12,558 bases of DNA from Shimia_B sp039198835 (GCA_039198835.1 JBCCTH010000072.1:1-12558), one strand, 5' to 3'. Numbered from the stretch's first letter, positions 1-6,555 are shown. A program made the numbers and translations. Notes: a model not told the origin generated them from the sequence alone.

Positions 1-1
1 C

Positions 2-916
2 GACAGCATGGTTATGGCCGACACAGCCCGCGGACCGGGCCTCGGCGCCGGGATCGTCCGGGTCCACGGAATGGAAAAGCTGCTGGCGTTTACCTCCGAT
101 GTGACGCCCCGCTATGTCCAGGCCGACCCCTACGAGGGCGGCAAACAGGCCGTCGCAGAGGCCTTTCGCAACCTCTGCGCCGTGGGGGCCAAACCGTTGG
201 CCGCAACCGACAACCTCAACTTCGGCAACCCGGAAAAGCCCGCGATCATGGGTCAGTTCGTGTATGCGCTGAAAGGCATAGGCGAGGCGTGCAAGGCCCT
301 CGACATGCCCATCGTGTCCGGCAACGTCTCGCTTTACAACGAGACGGACGGTCAGGGCATCCTGCCCACACCCACGATCGGCGCCGTCGGCCTCATCGCG
401 CACCCTGATGAGATGATCTGCGGGACCGCCCGCGAAGGGCATGTGGCGCTGATGCTCGGGGCTTGTGCGGGGCATTTGGGCCGGTCGGCGCTTTTGGCGG
501 AGGTCTTCAACAGAGATGAAGGCGATGCACCGCCCGTTGATCTTGAAGCCGAAAAAGCCGCGGGCGACTTCGTGCGCGCAAACGCGCATTGGATCAACGC
601 CTGCACGGATATAAGCGATGGCGGGCTTGCGCTCGCCGCGTTTGAAATGGCGCGCGAGGGCGATATCGGCGTTGTGCTCACCCCCCGCGACACCGGCTTT
701 TATTTTGGAGAAGATCAGGGCCGCTATCTTCTCGCCTGCTCGTTTGACAAGGCCGAGGCTTTGATGATCGCGGCGGGCGAGGCGCGCATCGCGCTTGAAA
801 GCGTGGGCCGGTTCACCGGGAAGGACGTGAAGCTTGGGCGCGCGGCGCTGCCCCTCGAAGAATTATGCGCGATTTTTGACAGCGGCTTCGCGACATCGCT
901 CGGCTTTGAGGCATAG
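2..916 (+). CDS. purL: Phosphoribosylformylglycinamidine synthase subunit PurL, C-terminal part (5' end outside window)
   Basis: PurL makes FGAM from FGAR, ATP and glutamine-derived ammonia in purine synthesis (cytoplasmic; in small-PurL bacteria it works with PurQ and PurS). The frame is open from base 2, so the start lies upstream; 304 residues are visible out of about 720 expected for the small PurL type. Visible family landmarks are the TARGPGLGAG stretch near the left edge, ADPYEGGKQAVAEA, TDNLNFGNPEKP and SGNVSLYNET (end of the first AIRS-like half), and DISDGGLA in the second AIRS-C domain. The reading frame is intact up to TAG at 914-916. The next gene, bolA, begins 69 bp downstream. 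No T-tailed hairpin follows, so read-through into bolA is possible. The identification is firm; only the N-terminus is unseen. Confidence 0.96.
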   Translation, partial: DSMVMADTARGPGLGAGIVRVHGMEKLLAFTSDVTPRYVQADPYEGGKQAVAEAFRNLCAVGAKPLAATDNLNFGNPEKPAIMGQFVYALKGIGEACKALDMPIVSGNVSLYNETDGQGILPTPTIGAVGLIAHPDEMICGTAREGHVALMLGACAGHLGRSALLAEVFNRDEGDAPPVDLEAEKAAGDFVRANAHWINACTDISDGGLALAAFEMAREGDIGVVLTPRDTGFYFGEDQGRYLLACSFDKAEALMIAAGEARIALESVGRFTGKDVKLGRAALPLEELCAIFDSGFATSLGFEA

Positions 917-985
917 CCCCTCTGGCCCCTTGCAGCAGCTTGGCGCGCGTTCTACGTTTGGCGAGTGAAACCCGGAGCGGCCCGC

Positions 986-1225
986 ATGCCTATCACCTCC
1001 ACCGAAATAGAAGCGCTTTTGCGCGAAGACTTCCCCAAAGCTGATATCAGCGTCGAAGGCGATGATGGGGCGCATTTCGCGGCGACCGTCGTTGATGAGA
1101 GCTTTCGCGGCAAAAACCGCGTCCAGCAGCAGCGCATGGTCTACGCCGCCCTCAAAGGCGCGATGGACGGCCCCAACGGGGCGCTCCACGCGCTCGCGCT
1201 CACAACGCGCGCGCCCGCCGATTGA
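986..1225 (+). CDS. bolA: BolA family protein (79 aa)
   Basis: This is a small BolA/IbaG-type protein; family members bind monothiol CGFS glutaredoxins through a shared [2Fe-2S] cluster and act in iron-sulfur or iron homeostasis. The protein shows the BolA fold order: an N-terminal helix (ITSTEIEALLREDFP), a central strand (DISVEGDDGAHFAATVV), a basic turn (GKNRVQQQRMVYAAL) and the C-terminal HALALTTRAP, whose His is the usual cluster ligand. I chose ATG 986 because GGAG lies 8 bp upstream; an in-frame GTG at 965 would add seven residues unlike the family. The grxD partner lies two genes downstream, a pairing that supports the function. A weak TTGCAG-N17-TACGTT (930-958) could be its own promoter, but only three positions match in each hexamer. 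Confidence 0.9.
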   Translation: MPITSTEIEALLREDFPKADISVEGDDGAHFAATVVDESFRGKNRVQQQRMVYAALKGAMDGPNGALHALALTTRAPAD

Positions 1226-1232
1226 ACGCGCG

Positions 1233-1490
1233 ATGTCCTCTGGTCTTTTCATCTTTCTGATATGTGCCGCGATCCTCGCGATCTTGATCGCCCGCGCGAT
1301 TTACGTGGTGCGCATGGAAGCCGATGAGACCGCGCGCGGCGCTGAGCCGGGTAAGGGCGATCTGACCATTCACGCTGATTATAGCTCCGGCTTTTCAGGC
1401 CATTCCACCAGTTACAAAATCCCCCGGGATCCACAGGCCTATGCCCGCCGGTTTGTCCCGCTTAGATCGAGAGATGATGACCATGAGTGA
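1233..1490 (+). CDS. Small single-pass membrane protein of unknown function between bolA and grxD (85 aa)
   Basis: I do not recognise a named family. The ATG at 1233 lies 7 bp after the bolA stop, and the TGA at 1488-1490 overlaps the grxD start, so the gene sits inside a compact operon. Residues 4-26 (GLFIFLICAAILAILIARAIYVV) are strongly hydrophobic and followed by R27, so an N-terminal membrane anchor is likely, with residues 28-85 outside the bilayer; the orientation cannot be decided. The soluble part is charged, with a TIHADYSSGFSGHSTSYKIPRDPQAYARRFVP stretch (45-76) that looks constrained. I seem to remember similar small proteins with a DPQAYA-RFVP end next to grxD in other Rhodobacterales, but cannot verify this. 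No cysteine is present outside the membrane segment, so a cluster ligand is unlikely. The ribosome-binding site is weak, which fits translational coupling to bolA. Confidence 0.8.
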   Translation: MSSGLFIFLICAAILAILIARAIYVVRMEADETARGAEPGKGDLTIHADYSSGFSGHSTSYKIPRDPQAYARRFVPLRSRDDDHE

Positions 1491-1854
1491 GATCACGACG
1501 GCCCATGAGGCGATTGAAGCGATGATAAAGTCGAATGACGTCGTGCTCTTCATGAAGGGGACGAAAGCGATGCCGCAATGCGGGTTTTCGAGCAAGGTCG
1601 CAGGTGTGCTCAATTACTTGGGCATCGAATATCAGGATGTGAATGTGCTGGCCGATGATACGATCCGCCAGGGCATCAAAGACTTCTCGGATTGGCCGAC
1701 GATCCCGCAGCTTTATGTCAAAGGCGAGTTTGTTGGAGGCTGTGACATCGTCATCGACATGACGCTTTCAAGCGAGCTCGATGACATGTTTGATGCGCAA
1801 GGCGTGGCCTATGACAAGGAAGCGGCCGACCGGATCCGCGAGGCCAACGGCTAA
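1483..1854 (+). CDS. grxD: Monothiol CGFS glutaredoxin (Grx4/GrxD type, 123 aa)
   Basis: Single-domain monothiol glutaredoxin; the family carries or transfers [2Fe-2S] clusters with glutathione and pairs with BolA. The active-site CGFS is at residues 33-36, preceded by K25-G-T-K, with WPTIPQLY at 71-78 (cis-Pro loop that binds glutathione) and GGCD at 85-88. The length is normal for the short bacterial class. Two in-frame ATGs lie just upstream (1474, 1477); ATG 1483 is preferred because GAGAG (1469-1473) sits 9 bp upstream and MSEITTAHEAIEAMI is the expected N-terminal helix. The start overlaps the preceding stop by 8 bp, so translation is probably coupled to the membrane protein gene. Downstream, zapA converges after only 23 bp. 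Confidence 0.95.
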   Translation: MSEITTAHEAIEAMIKSNDVVLFMKGTKAMPQCGFSSKVAGVLNYLGIEYQDVNVLADDTIRQGIKDFSDWPTIPQLYVKGEFVGGCDIVIDMTLSSELDDMFDAQGVAYDKEAADRIREANG

Positions 1855-1866
1855 CGCGCTCTTTGA

Positions 1867-1894
1867 GCGGCGCGCGCCTAAGACGCCGCCTTTT
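1867..1894 (+). terminator. Putative intrinsic terminator of grxD, lying across the 3' end of convergent zapA
   Basis: The arms GCGGCG (1867-1872) and CGCCGC (1884-1889) form a 6-bp all-GC stem with an 11-nt loop, followed by C-TTTT-CTTC. This reads as a rho-independent terminator for the rightward transcript. The zapA stop codon (1878-1880) falls in the loop, and the distal arm plus T-tract are zapA codons. On the other strand the hairpin has no U-tract. A smaller hairpin, CGCTC-TTT-GAGCG (1857-1869), overlaps the left arm. Confidence 0.55.
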
Positions 1895-2273
1895 CTTCGA
1901 TGCTCGCCGCGAGAGCTTCGGCGCGTGCCGCGAGCTCGGCCATTCCATCGGTGACAGCATCCGGCACAGCGGGGACTTCGATGCGTTCAGGCGGCGGCGC
2001 GGGCTTGTCTTGCAGCTCGGAGATCAGCGCATCGCGCCGAGAGAGCTTATCTTCCGCTTCGCGCAAGCGATCTTCCATCGACGCGGTGCGATCCGCCAGC
2101 ATGAGCCCCGCCATCAAAAGCATCTGCGCCTCGGGGATGCGCCCCGTCTGCTGCACAAGCGCTGACGCCTCGGTATCGAGCATGGCGGCTGCCGCGCGAA
2201 GATAATGCTCTTCGCCGGCCTGGCAGGAGACAGAAAAATCTCTACTTCCGATTCTGATTGTAATCTCAGGCAT
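1878..2273 (-). CDS. zapA: Cell division protein ZapA (FtsZ-ring-associated, 131 aa)
   Basis: ZapA binds and cross-links FtsZ filaments at the division site. The N-terminus PEITIRIGSRDFSVSCQAGEEHYLRAAAAMLD (2-33) is the typical globular head, followed by the helix QMLLMAGLMLADRTASMEDRLREAEDKLSRRDALISELQ (about 50-88), which fits the dimer/tetramer coiled coil. Family proteins are about 100-110 aa; here an extra Pro-rich spacer (PAPPPERIEVPAVPD, 91-105) and a short C-terminal helix extend it, a form I associate with alphaproteobacteria. Start ATG 2273-2271 has AGGAAGGAAG just upstream on the minus strand; a longer in-frame extension to 2330 lies inside the upstream gene and is rejected. The start overlaps the stop of the coiled-coil gene by 8 bp, so the two are co-transcribed and probably coupled. 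Confidence 0.88.
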   Translation of the reverse strand: MPEITIRIGSRDFSVSCQAGEEHYLRAAAAMLDTEASALVQQTGRIPEAQMLLMAGLMLADRTASMEDRLREAEDKLSRRDALISELQDKPAPPPERIEVPAVPDAVTDGMAELAARAEALAASIEEKAAS

Positions 2274-2814
2274 TTGCGCTTCCTTCCTCAACCAGCGGTT
2301 CAATGGCCGCGATGACCTCGGCAACCTCACGGGCCTCGGCCGTGCGCTCGGCGCGCAAAGCCTCGAGTTCGGCCATCATGGCACGATTGATCAAATGGGC
2401 ATCGACAGCGTTTTCCGCCGCTCCGGCCTGCAAATCGCTCAGCGCCTGGCGAAGCCCTCCTTCGGCGCGTCTGAGCTTGACCGCTTCACGCGCCACTTCT
2501 TCATAGCGGTCCTGCATCGCTTTAAGCTCGCCTTCGAGCTTTGCCACCCTGTCATCCTGCTTTCGTCTGATCTGGCGCACGCGCTGTTGAAGCTGCGCGT
2601 TGGCGGTGCGCTCTTCTTCTAATTGCTCTTTGAGCGCTGCGAGCTTGCCCGCTTCGATCTCAGCAGCGGGCGCGGGCGCGGGCTGATCCGCGGGCGAGGC
2701 AAGCTCAACCGGTTCGGCCTGGTCGGGCCAAGCCGCAAGACCTTTCTCAATCCGTCCGAGCGCTGCGACCAGCCGCGCTTCGTATTCTGTAATTCTTTCA
2801 ACGCCGTCCGACAT
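2266..2814 (-). CDS. Coiled-coil protein of unknown function, upstream partner of zapA (182 aa)
   Basis: No named family recognised. Start ATG 2814-2812 (MSDGVERITEYEARL) is preferred over one 17 codons further out because GGGAG lies upstream and the extra residues are Arg-rich and unstructured. There is no signal peptide or membrane segment. Predicted layout: a short N-terminal helix (1-28), a Pro/Ala-rich linker (34-50), a long charged helix about 51-130 (KEQLEEERTANAQLQQRVRQ and onward) with heptad-like hydrophobics, then a second helix about 136-178. The overall build recalls ZapB-type Z-ring linkers, but that is only an analogy in architecture and genomic position; no sequence homology is claimed. 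Its TGA overlaps the zapA ATG, arguing for joint expression and possibly a physical link to ZapA at the septum. Confidence 0.82.
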   Translation of the reverse strand: MSDGVERITEYEARLVAALGRIEKGLAAWPDQAEPVELASPADQPAPAPAAEIEAGKLAALKEQLEEERTANAQLQQRVRQIRRKQDDRVAKLEGELKAMQDRYEEVAREAVKLRRAEGGLRQALSDLQAGAAENAVDAHLINRAMMAELEALRAERTAEAREVAEVIAAIEPLVEEGSANA

Positions 2815-3039
2815 CCTGCTCTCCCGCCGTTGGAGACGTGCCCCCTTCATGGGTTCTTGTGGCACGAATCGATATTCGCTTCCGCGACACTAGGCGAACG
2901 TGCCCGCACCGCGCAAATCGACTGCGGCGCGGCGCGCCTCTCCGCAAGCGTGTTAGCGCTGTCATTTTGGGCTGGCGCGGCTTGCGCGCCTGCCCTTAAG
3001 CCGCAATAAGCCCCGCACATAGAGCACCGGAGACATCAC
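2815..3039. other. Divergent control region between the zapA operon and tkt (225 bp)
   Basis: No credible gene is seen. Contents: a minus-strand ribosome-binding site next to 2814; an imperfect dyad CGAAT-CGAT-ATTCG (2865-2878) that includes one GANTC, the methylation target of CcrM-type enzymes in alphaproteobacteria; the TGTTAGCGCTGTCA operator (2951-2964); and CGGAGA (3028-3033) serving tkt. Despite the position next to zapA, I see no fold or terminator that would support a 6S RNA here. Confidence 0.6.
2951..2964. promoter_or_regulatory. LacI-type operator candidate upstream of tkt (TGTTAGCGCTGTCA)
   Basis: It matches the palindrome TGTTAGCGCTAACA at 12 of 14 positions, with a perfect central TTAGCGCT. 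It begins 33 bp after a TCGACT hexamer (2918-2923), the same spacing seen at both gap genes, and lies 75 bp before the tkt ATG. The CpG-centred palindrome is typical of LacI-family regulators. By function of the targets, a CceR-like regulator (known from Rhodobacter sphaeroides central carbon metabolism) is the best guess; its motif is recalled only approximately. Confidence 0.6.
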
Positions 3040-5055
3040 ATGGACCTTTCCGCACAGGCCGCAAAACATCCTGACCATTGGCGTCAAGCCACCGCGATCC
3101 GCGCGCTCACGCTCGATGCGGTCGCGGCCGCCAATTCAGGCCATTCCGGCATGCCCATGGGCATGGCCGATGTGGCCACAGTCCTTTTTGGCAAGCATCT
3201 CAATTTTGACCCGACCGAGCCGCACTGGCCCGATCGCGATCGCTTTATCCTGTCAGCCGGTCACGGATCGATGCTCCTATATGCGCTGCTCTATCGCACC
3301 CGCTATCCCGACATGACGCTCGATGAGGTGAAGAACTTCCGCCAATGGGGCTCTAAAACAGCGGGTCACCCCGAATTTGGCCATGCAACCGGCATCGAGA
3401 CAACAACAGGCCCCCTCGGTCAGGGCATCGCCAATTCGGTGGGCTTCGCCCTGGCCGAAGAGATCTTGCGCGCACGCTGGGGCGCCAAGGTGCAAGACCA
3501 TTATACCTATGTCTTCGCGGGCGATGGCTGCTTGATGGAGGGCGTAAGCCAAGAGGCCATCGGCCTCGCCGGGCGCCAGGAGCTCAGCCACCTCATCGTC
3601 TTTTGGGACGACAATAACATCACAATCGATGGCACCGTCGACATGGCCGACCGCACCGATCAAGCGGCCCGGTTCAAGGCATCGGGCTGGGATGTGCAAG
3701 AGATCGACGGGCATGACCCCGACGCCATCGATGCCGCAATCATTGCCGCCAAAGCGACGAAAACGCCTTCGATGATCGCCTGCAAGACCCATATCGGCTT
3801 CGGACACCCCCAGCAGGACACTTCGAAAGCCCATGGCGCGCTCACCGACCCTGAGCAAATGGCGGCCGCAAAAAAGGCCTATCGCTGGCCGCATGCCCCG
3901 TTCGATGTGCCTGCCGATGTCAAAGCGCAGTGGGAAAGCTTCGCCGAGCGCGGCAAAGCCGCACGGGCCGCATGGGCCGCCCGTTTCGTGAAACTCAGCG
4001 CGGGCAAACAGGCCGAATTCAACCGCAGCTTCGAAGCCACGCCGCCCAAAAAGCTCTCGGCCACGATCAAGGCGCTCAAAAAGCAGATCAGCGAGAGCCA
4101 GCCCAAGGTCGCCACGCGCAAGAGCTCTGAAATGGTGCTCGAAGTGATCAATCCGATCATGCCCGAAACCGTCGGCGGCTCCGCCGATCTGACGGGGTCA
4201 AACAATACCAAGACCGGCGATCTTGACATCCATACCCCAGAAAACCGCGCCGGGCGCTACATCCATTACGGCATCCGCGAACACGGGATGGCCTCGGCGA
4301 TGAACGGGATGGCGCTCCATGGTGGCATCAAGCCCTATGGCGGGACATTCATGGTCTTTACAGATTACGCCCGCCCAGCCATGCGCCTTTCGGCGCTCAT
4401 GGGGGTGCCGGTTGTCTATGTCTATACCCATGACAGCATCGGTGTCGGCGAAGACGGCCCGACACACCAACCCGTTGAGCATGTCGCGATCCACCGCGCG
4501 ACACCCAACACAAAGCTCTTCCGCCCCTGCGACACGGTCGAGACAGCGGAAGCCTGGGAGATCGCGCTGACCGATGGCTCAGGGCCGTCTGTCCTCGCGC
4601 TCACGCGCCAAGGCCTCCCGACGCTGCGCACCGAGCACAAAAACGCCAATCTCAGCGAGAGAGGGGCCTATGTCCTCGCCGATGCAGAGGGCAAGCGCCA
4701 GGTGATCTTGATGGCGACGGGCTCCGAGGTCTCCGTGGCCATGGCCGCGCGCGATCTGCTCCAAGCCGAAGGGATCGGCACGCGCGTTGTCTCAATGCCC
4801 TGCTGGGAGCTTTTCGAGGCCCAGGACGAAAGCTACCGCCGCCGCGTTTTGCCGGGAGGGCCCGTGCGCGTTGCCATTGAAGCGGGCGTGCGCATGGGCT
4901 GGGATGCCTGGCTTTTCGGCGAGCGCGGCAAACGCGACAAGGGCGCCTTCGTGGGGATGGAGGGTTTTGGGGCCTCCGCTCCCGGCGGAGAGCTTTTCAA
5001 CCGGTTCGGGATCACAGCGGAGGCCACCGCGGCAGCCGCGAAAGCAATGCTCTAG
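3040..5055 (+). CDS. tkt: Transketolase (671 aa)
   Basis: Thiamine-diphosphate and Mg-dependent transfer of two-carbon ketol units among sugar phosphates (pentose phosphate pathway, and Calvin cycle where present); a cytoplasmic homodimer. Full length for the family. Landmarks: H35 in NSGHSGMPMG, GHG at 74-76, GDG at 161-163 followed by CLMEGVSQEA and WDDNNITIDG (189-198), the ThDP/Mg motif, H265 in KAHGAL, the catalytic Glu414 in GIREHGM (pyrimidine domain), and THDSIGVGEDGPTHQPVEH (463-481), the transketolase signature. The C-terminal domain ends in GFGASAPGGELFNRFG. ATG 3040 has CGGAGA 6 bp upstream. Transcribed away from zapA with an operator upstream and a clear terminator downstream, so probably monocistronic. 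The E-S-Q-P loop around 340-360 is Lys-rich but otherwise ordinary. Confidence 0.97.
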   Translation: MDLSAQAAKHPDHWRQATAIRALTLDAVAAANSGHSGMPMGMADVATVLFGKHLNFDPTEPHWPDRDRFILSAGHGSMLLYALLYRTRYPDMTLDEVKNFRQWGSKTAGHPEFGHATGIETTTGPLGQGIANSVGFALAEEILRARWGAKVQDHYTYVFAGDGCLMEGVSQEAIGLAGRQELSHLIVFWDDNNITIDGTVDMADRTDQAARFKASGWDVQEIDGHDPDAIDAAIIAAKATKTPSMIACKTHIGFGHPQQDTSKAHGALTDPEQMAAAKKAYRWPHAPFDVPADVKAQWESFAERGKAARAAWAARFVKLSAGKQAEFNRSFEATPPKKLSATIKALKKQISESQPKVATRKSSEMVLEVINPIMPETVGGSADLTGSNNTKTGDLDIHTPENRAGRYIHYGIREHGMASAMNGMALHGGIKPYGGTFMVFTDYARPAMRLSALMGVPVVYVYTHDSIGVGEDGPTHQPVEHVAIHRATPNTKLFRPCDTVETAEAWEIALTDGSGPSVLALTRQGLPTLRTEHKNANLSERGAYVLADAEGKRQVILMATGSEVSVAMAARDLLQAEGIGTRVVSMPCWELFEAQDESYRRRVLPGGPVRVAIEAGVRMGWDAWLFGERGKRDKGAFVGMEGFGASAPGGELFNRFGITAEATAAAAKAML

Positions 5056-5100
5056 ACCGCGCAAACGCGCACGCTCTCACGGCATTTACGAGAATCGCAA

Positions 5101-5125
5101 CCGCCCGCGCAAGGGCGGGTGTTTT
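5101..5125 (+). terminator. Intrinsic terminator of tkt
   Basis: CCGCCC (5101-5106) pairs with GGGCGG (5113-5118) around a 6-nt GCGCAA loop, followed by G-T-G-TTTT (5119-5125) and a further TTT. It lies 46 bp after the tkt stop. This separates tkt from the gap promoter that follows. Confidence 0.85.
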
Positions 5126-5138
5126 CATTTCGGCTGGC

Positions 5139-5203
5139 TTGACCGCAGATTTGTATACTTTGGCACACAAATGTTAGCGCCATCACAGGTGTTTCCGCTA
5201 ACA
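5139..5203 (+). promoter_or_regulatory. Control region of the first gap gene with two tandem LacI-type operators
   Basis: Two copies of the TGTTAGCGCTAACA-like palindrome lie at 5172-5185 (TGTTAGCGCCATCA) and 5190-5203 (TGTTTCCGCTAACA), each 12/14, with centres 18 bp apart. Their outer halves also form a larger inverted repeat, ATGTTAGCG...CGCTAACAT. A TTGACC hexamer (5139-5144) lies 33 bp before the first copy and could be a -35; the -10 at the matching distance is poor. A TATACT at 5154-5159 has no fitting -35. A further inverted repeat ATTTGT-N12-ACAAAT spans 5149-5172. Confidence 0.6.
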
Positions 5204-5286
5204 TGCTGTAATTCAACATATTTTCTCCTTCTTCTCGGCGGCCTTCCCGGCTATGCCTCGCGCGACCACGCGGAAGGATGAAGGCC

Positions 5287-6291
5287 ATGACAGTCACACT
5301 CGGCATTAACGGTTTTGGGCGCATTGGCCGCGCAACGCTCGCGCATATCCACGAAGCTGGGCGCAATGACGTTCAGGTTGTGAAGATCAACGCGACGGGC
5401 CCGATCGAAACCAATGCGCATCTCTTGCGCTATGACAGCATCCATGGCCGCTTTCCGGGCACGATCCGCGTTGAAGGCGATCAGATGGATCTTGGGCGCG
5501 GCCCGATGAAGGTCTTTTCGACCTACGAGCCCGCCGAGCTCGATTGGGAGGGCTGCGATGTCGTCCTTGAATGCACGGGCAAGTTCAACGACGGTCAAAA
5601 AAGTCGTGTCCACCTGGAGCGCGGCGCGAAAAAGGTCTTGATCTCTGCGCCCGCCACCAATGTTGACCGTACAGTCGTCTACGGGGTCAACCACCGCGAT
5701 CTTAAATCAGATGAGCGTCTCATCTCTAACGGATCTTGCACAACCAATTGCCTCGCGCCGCTGGCGAAAGTGCTCCATGACGCGATCGGGATCGAACGCG
5801 GCATCATGACGACGATCCACAGCTATACCGGCGATCAACCCACGCTCGACCGGCGGCACAAAGATCTTTATCGCGCCCGCGCCGCCGCCATGGCCATGAT
5901 CCCCACCTCCACCGGGGCGGCCAAGGCGCTCAAGGAGGTCTTGCCTGAGCTTGAGGGCCGGCTTGATGGCTCTGCTCTTCGCGTTCCAACACCCAATGTC
6001 TCAGCGGTCGATCTCACGTTTGAGGCAGGTCGCGACGTGACCGCGGCAGATGTCAACGATATCGTCGCCGAGGCCGCGCAAGGCCATATGGGTGCCGTGC
6101 TCGCCTATGATCCTGAGCCGAAGGTCTCGATTGATTTCAATCACACGCCGCATTCATCGATCTTCGCCCCCGATCAGACAAAGGTTGTCGGCGGGCGCAC
6201 GGTGCGTGTACTCGCGTGGTATGACAATGAATGGGGCTTCTCCTGCCGAATGGCCGATGTCGCCGGTGCCATGGGCCGCTTGCTGCACTAG
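5287..6291 (+). CDS. gap: Glyceraldehyde-3-phosphate dehydrogenase, GapB-like, probably NADP-preferring (334 aa)
   Basis: Interconverts glyceraldehyde-3-phosphate and 1,3-bisphosphoglycerate; a cytoplasmic tetramer. NGFGRIGR (8-15) is the Rossmann glycine motif; the catalytic pair is Cys151 (SNGSCTTNC) and His178 (TIHSYTGDQ); the C-terminal WYDNEWGFS is intact. At position 36, after IN, the usual Asp that repels the 2'-phosphate of NADP is Ala (KINATG), as in Bacillus subtilis GapB; the two residues before HKDL, equivalent to Leu187-Pro188 in NAD enzymes, are Arg189-Arg190, which could hold the phosphate. This points to NADP use and an anabolic role; that is inference from family knowledge. 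Start ATG 5287 is chosen over ATG 5278 because GGAAGG (5272-5277) sits 9 bp before 5287 but abuts 5278. Its promoter carries two operators; a 47-aa gene follows after 54 bp. Confidence 0.94.
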   Translation: MTVTLGINGFGRIGRATLAHIHEAGRNDVQVVKINATGPIETNAHLLRYDSIHGRFPGTIRVEGDQMDLGRGPMKVFSTYEPAELDWEGCDVVLECTGKFNDGQKSRVHLERGAKKVLISAPATNVDRTVVYGVNHRDLKSDERLISNGSCTTNCLAPLAKVLHDAIGIERGIMTTIHSYTGDQPTLDRRHKDLYRARAAAMAMIPTSTGAAKALKEVLPELEGRLDGSALRVPTPNVSAVDLTFEAGRDVTAADVNDIVAEAAQGHMGAVLAYDPEPKVSIDFNHTPHSSIFAPDQTKVVGGRTVRVLAWYDNEWGFSCRMADVAGAMGRLLH

Positions 6292-6345
6292 GGGCCCTGC
6301 CCTCGCCCAGGCCGCTGCTCGTTACCGCGCGGGAGCGTTCTGCCC

Positions 6346-6489
6346 GTGACCAACCGGCTCGCTCTCATTCTCGTTGCCCTGCTCATCGGGGCCTATTTCA
6401 TCGATAGCGCGCTCAATGAAGGCGCGGCGACCCTCTTCCTGATCCGTCGCCTCGTCGATCTTTTTGAATGGATGGCCTTCTGGCGCTGA
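6346..6489 (+). CDS. 47-aa membrane peptide between the two gap genes (GTG start)
   Basis: Below usual gene-calling length but convincing. It starts with GTG at 6346, has GGGAG (6331-6335) 10 bp upstream, and ends in TGA at 6487-6489. Residues 5-19 (LALILVALLIGAYFI) form one transmembrane helix after a short N-terminus with Arg4; then a polar turn (DSALNEGAAT), a second amphipathic or partly hydrophobic helix (LFLIRRLVDLFEWMAFW) and a final Arg. The MTN-LAL start and the FEWMAFWR end resemble, from memory, short hypothetical proteins beside gap genes in other Rhodobacterales; I cannot confirm that. No function can be assigned. It follows the first gap by 54 bp without an obvious terminator, so it is probably co-transcribed with it. 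Confidence 0.68.
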   Translation: MTNRLALILVALLIGAYFIDSALNEGAATLFLIRRLVDLFEWMAFWR

Positions 6490-6521
6490 CCCGCGCACGG
6501 CCTAGCTTCTCCCTTCCGTGG

Positions 6522-6550
6522 TTGACGCATTCGCTTCGGGCTGAAATACG
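6522..6550 (+). promoter_or_regulatory. Sigma-70-type promoter of the second gap gene
   Basis: TTGACG (6522-6527, five of six matches to the consensus -35), a 17-bp spacer, and AATACG (6545-6550, three of six). The expected transcription start near 6557 falls inside the operator at 6556-6569, a classical repressor arrangement. Confidence 0.5.
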
Positions 6551-6555
6551 AGCCC

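Noticed and set aside
2865..2878. CGAAT-CGAT-ATTCG with a GANTC site as a cell-cycle control element of the zapA operon
   Set aside because: A single GANTC and a 5-bp dyad are too weak on their own, and no CtrA- or GcrA-like context is visible. Kept only as a note in the control-region entry.
2623..3009. A 128-residue plus-strand frame crossing the coiled-coil gene start and the divergent region
   Set aside because: It is antisense to the coiled-coil gene for half its length, has no ribosome-binding site, and the residues over the intergenic part are unremarkable.
2815..3039. A 6S RNA gene next to zapA, as in many proteobacteria
   Set aside because: In the usual arrangement ssrS lies downstream of zapA; here that side is taken by grxD after 23 bp. 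The upstream gap shows no long bulged rod-like pairing and no terminator.
3277..3894. A 205-residue minus-strand frame inside tkt, and several other antisense frames of 100-215 residues (for example 9668-10315, 10883-11398, 6413-6925)
   Set aside because: All lie opposite genes with intact catalytic motifs and give compositionally biased proteins; these are typical shadows in GC-rich DNA.
5154..5159. TATACT as the -10 of the first gap gene
   Set aside because: The hexamer 17 bp upstream (CGGCTG) is not a -35, and the nearby TTGACC is only 9 bp away. TTGACC with a poor -10 further downstream fits the spacing seen at the second gap better.
5051..5281. A frame running from the end of tkt across the first gap promoter
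   Set aside because: It includes the tkt terminator and both operators and has no ribosome-binding site; it is a chance open frame.
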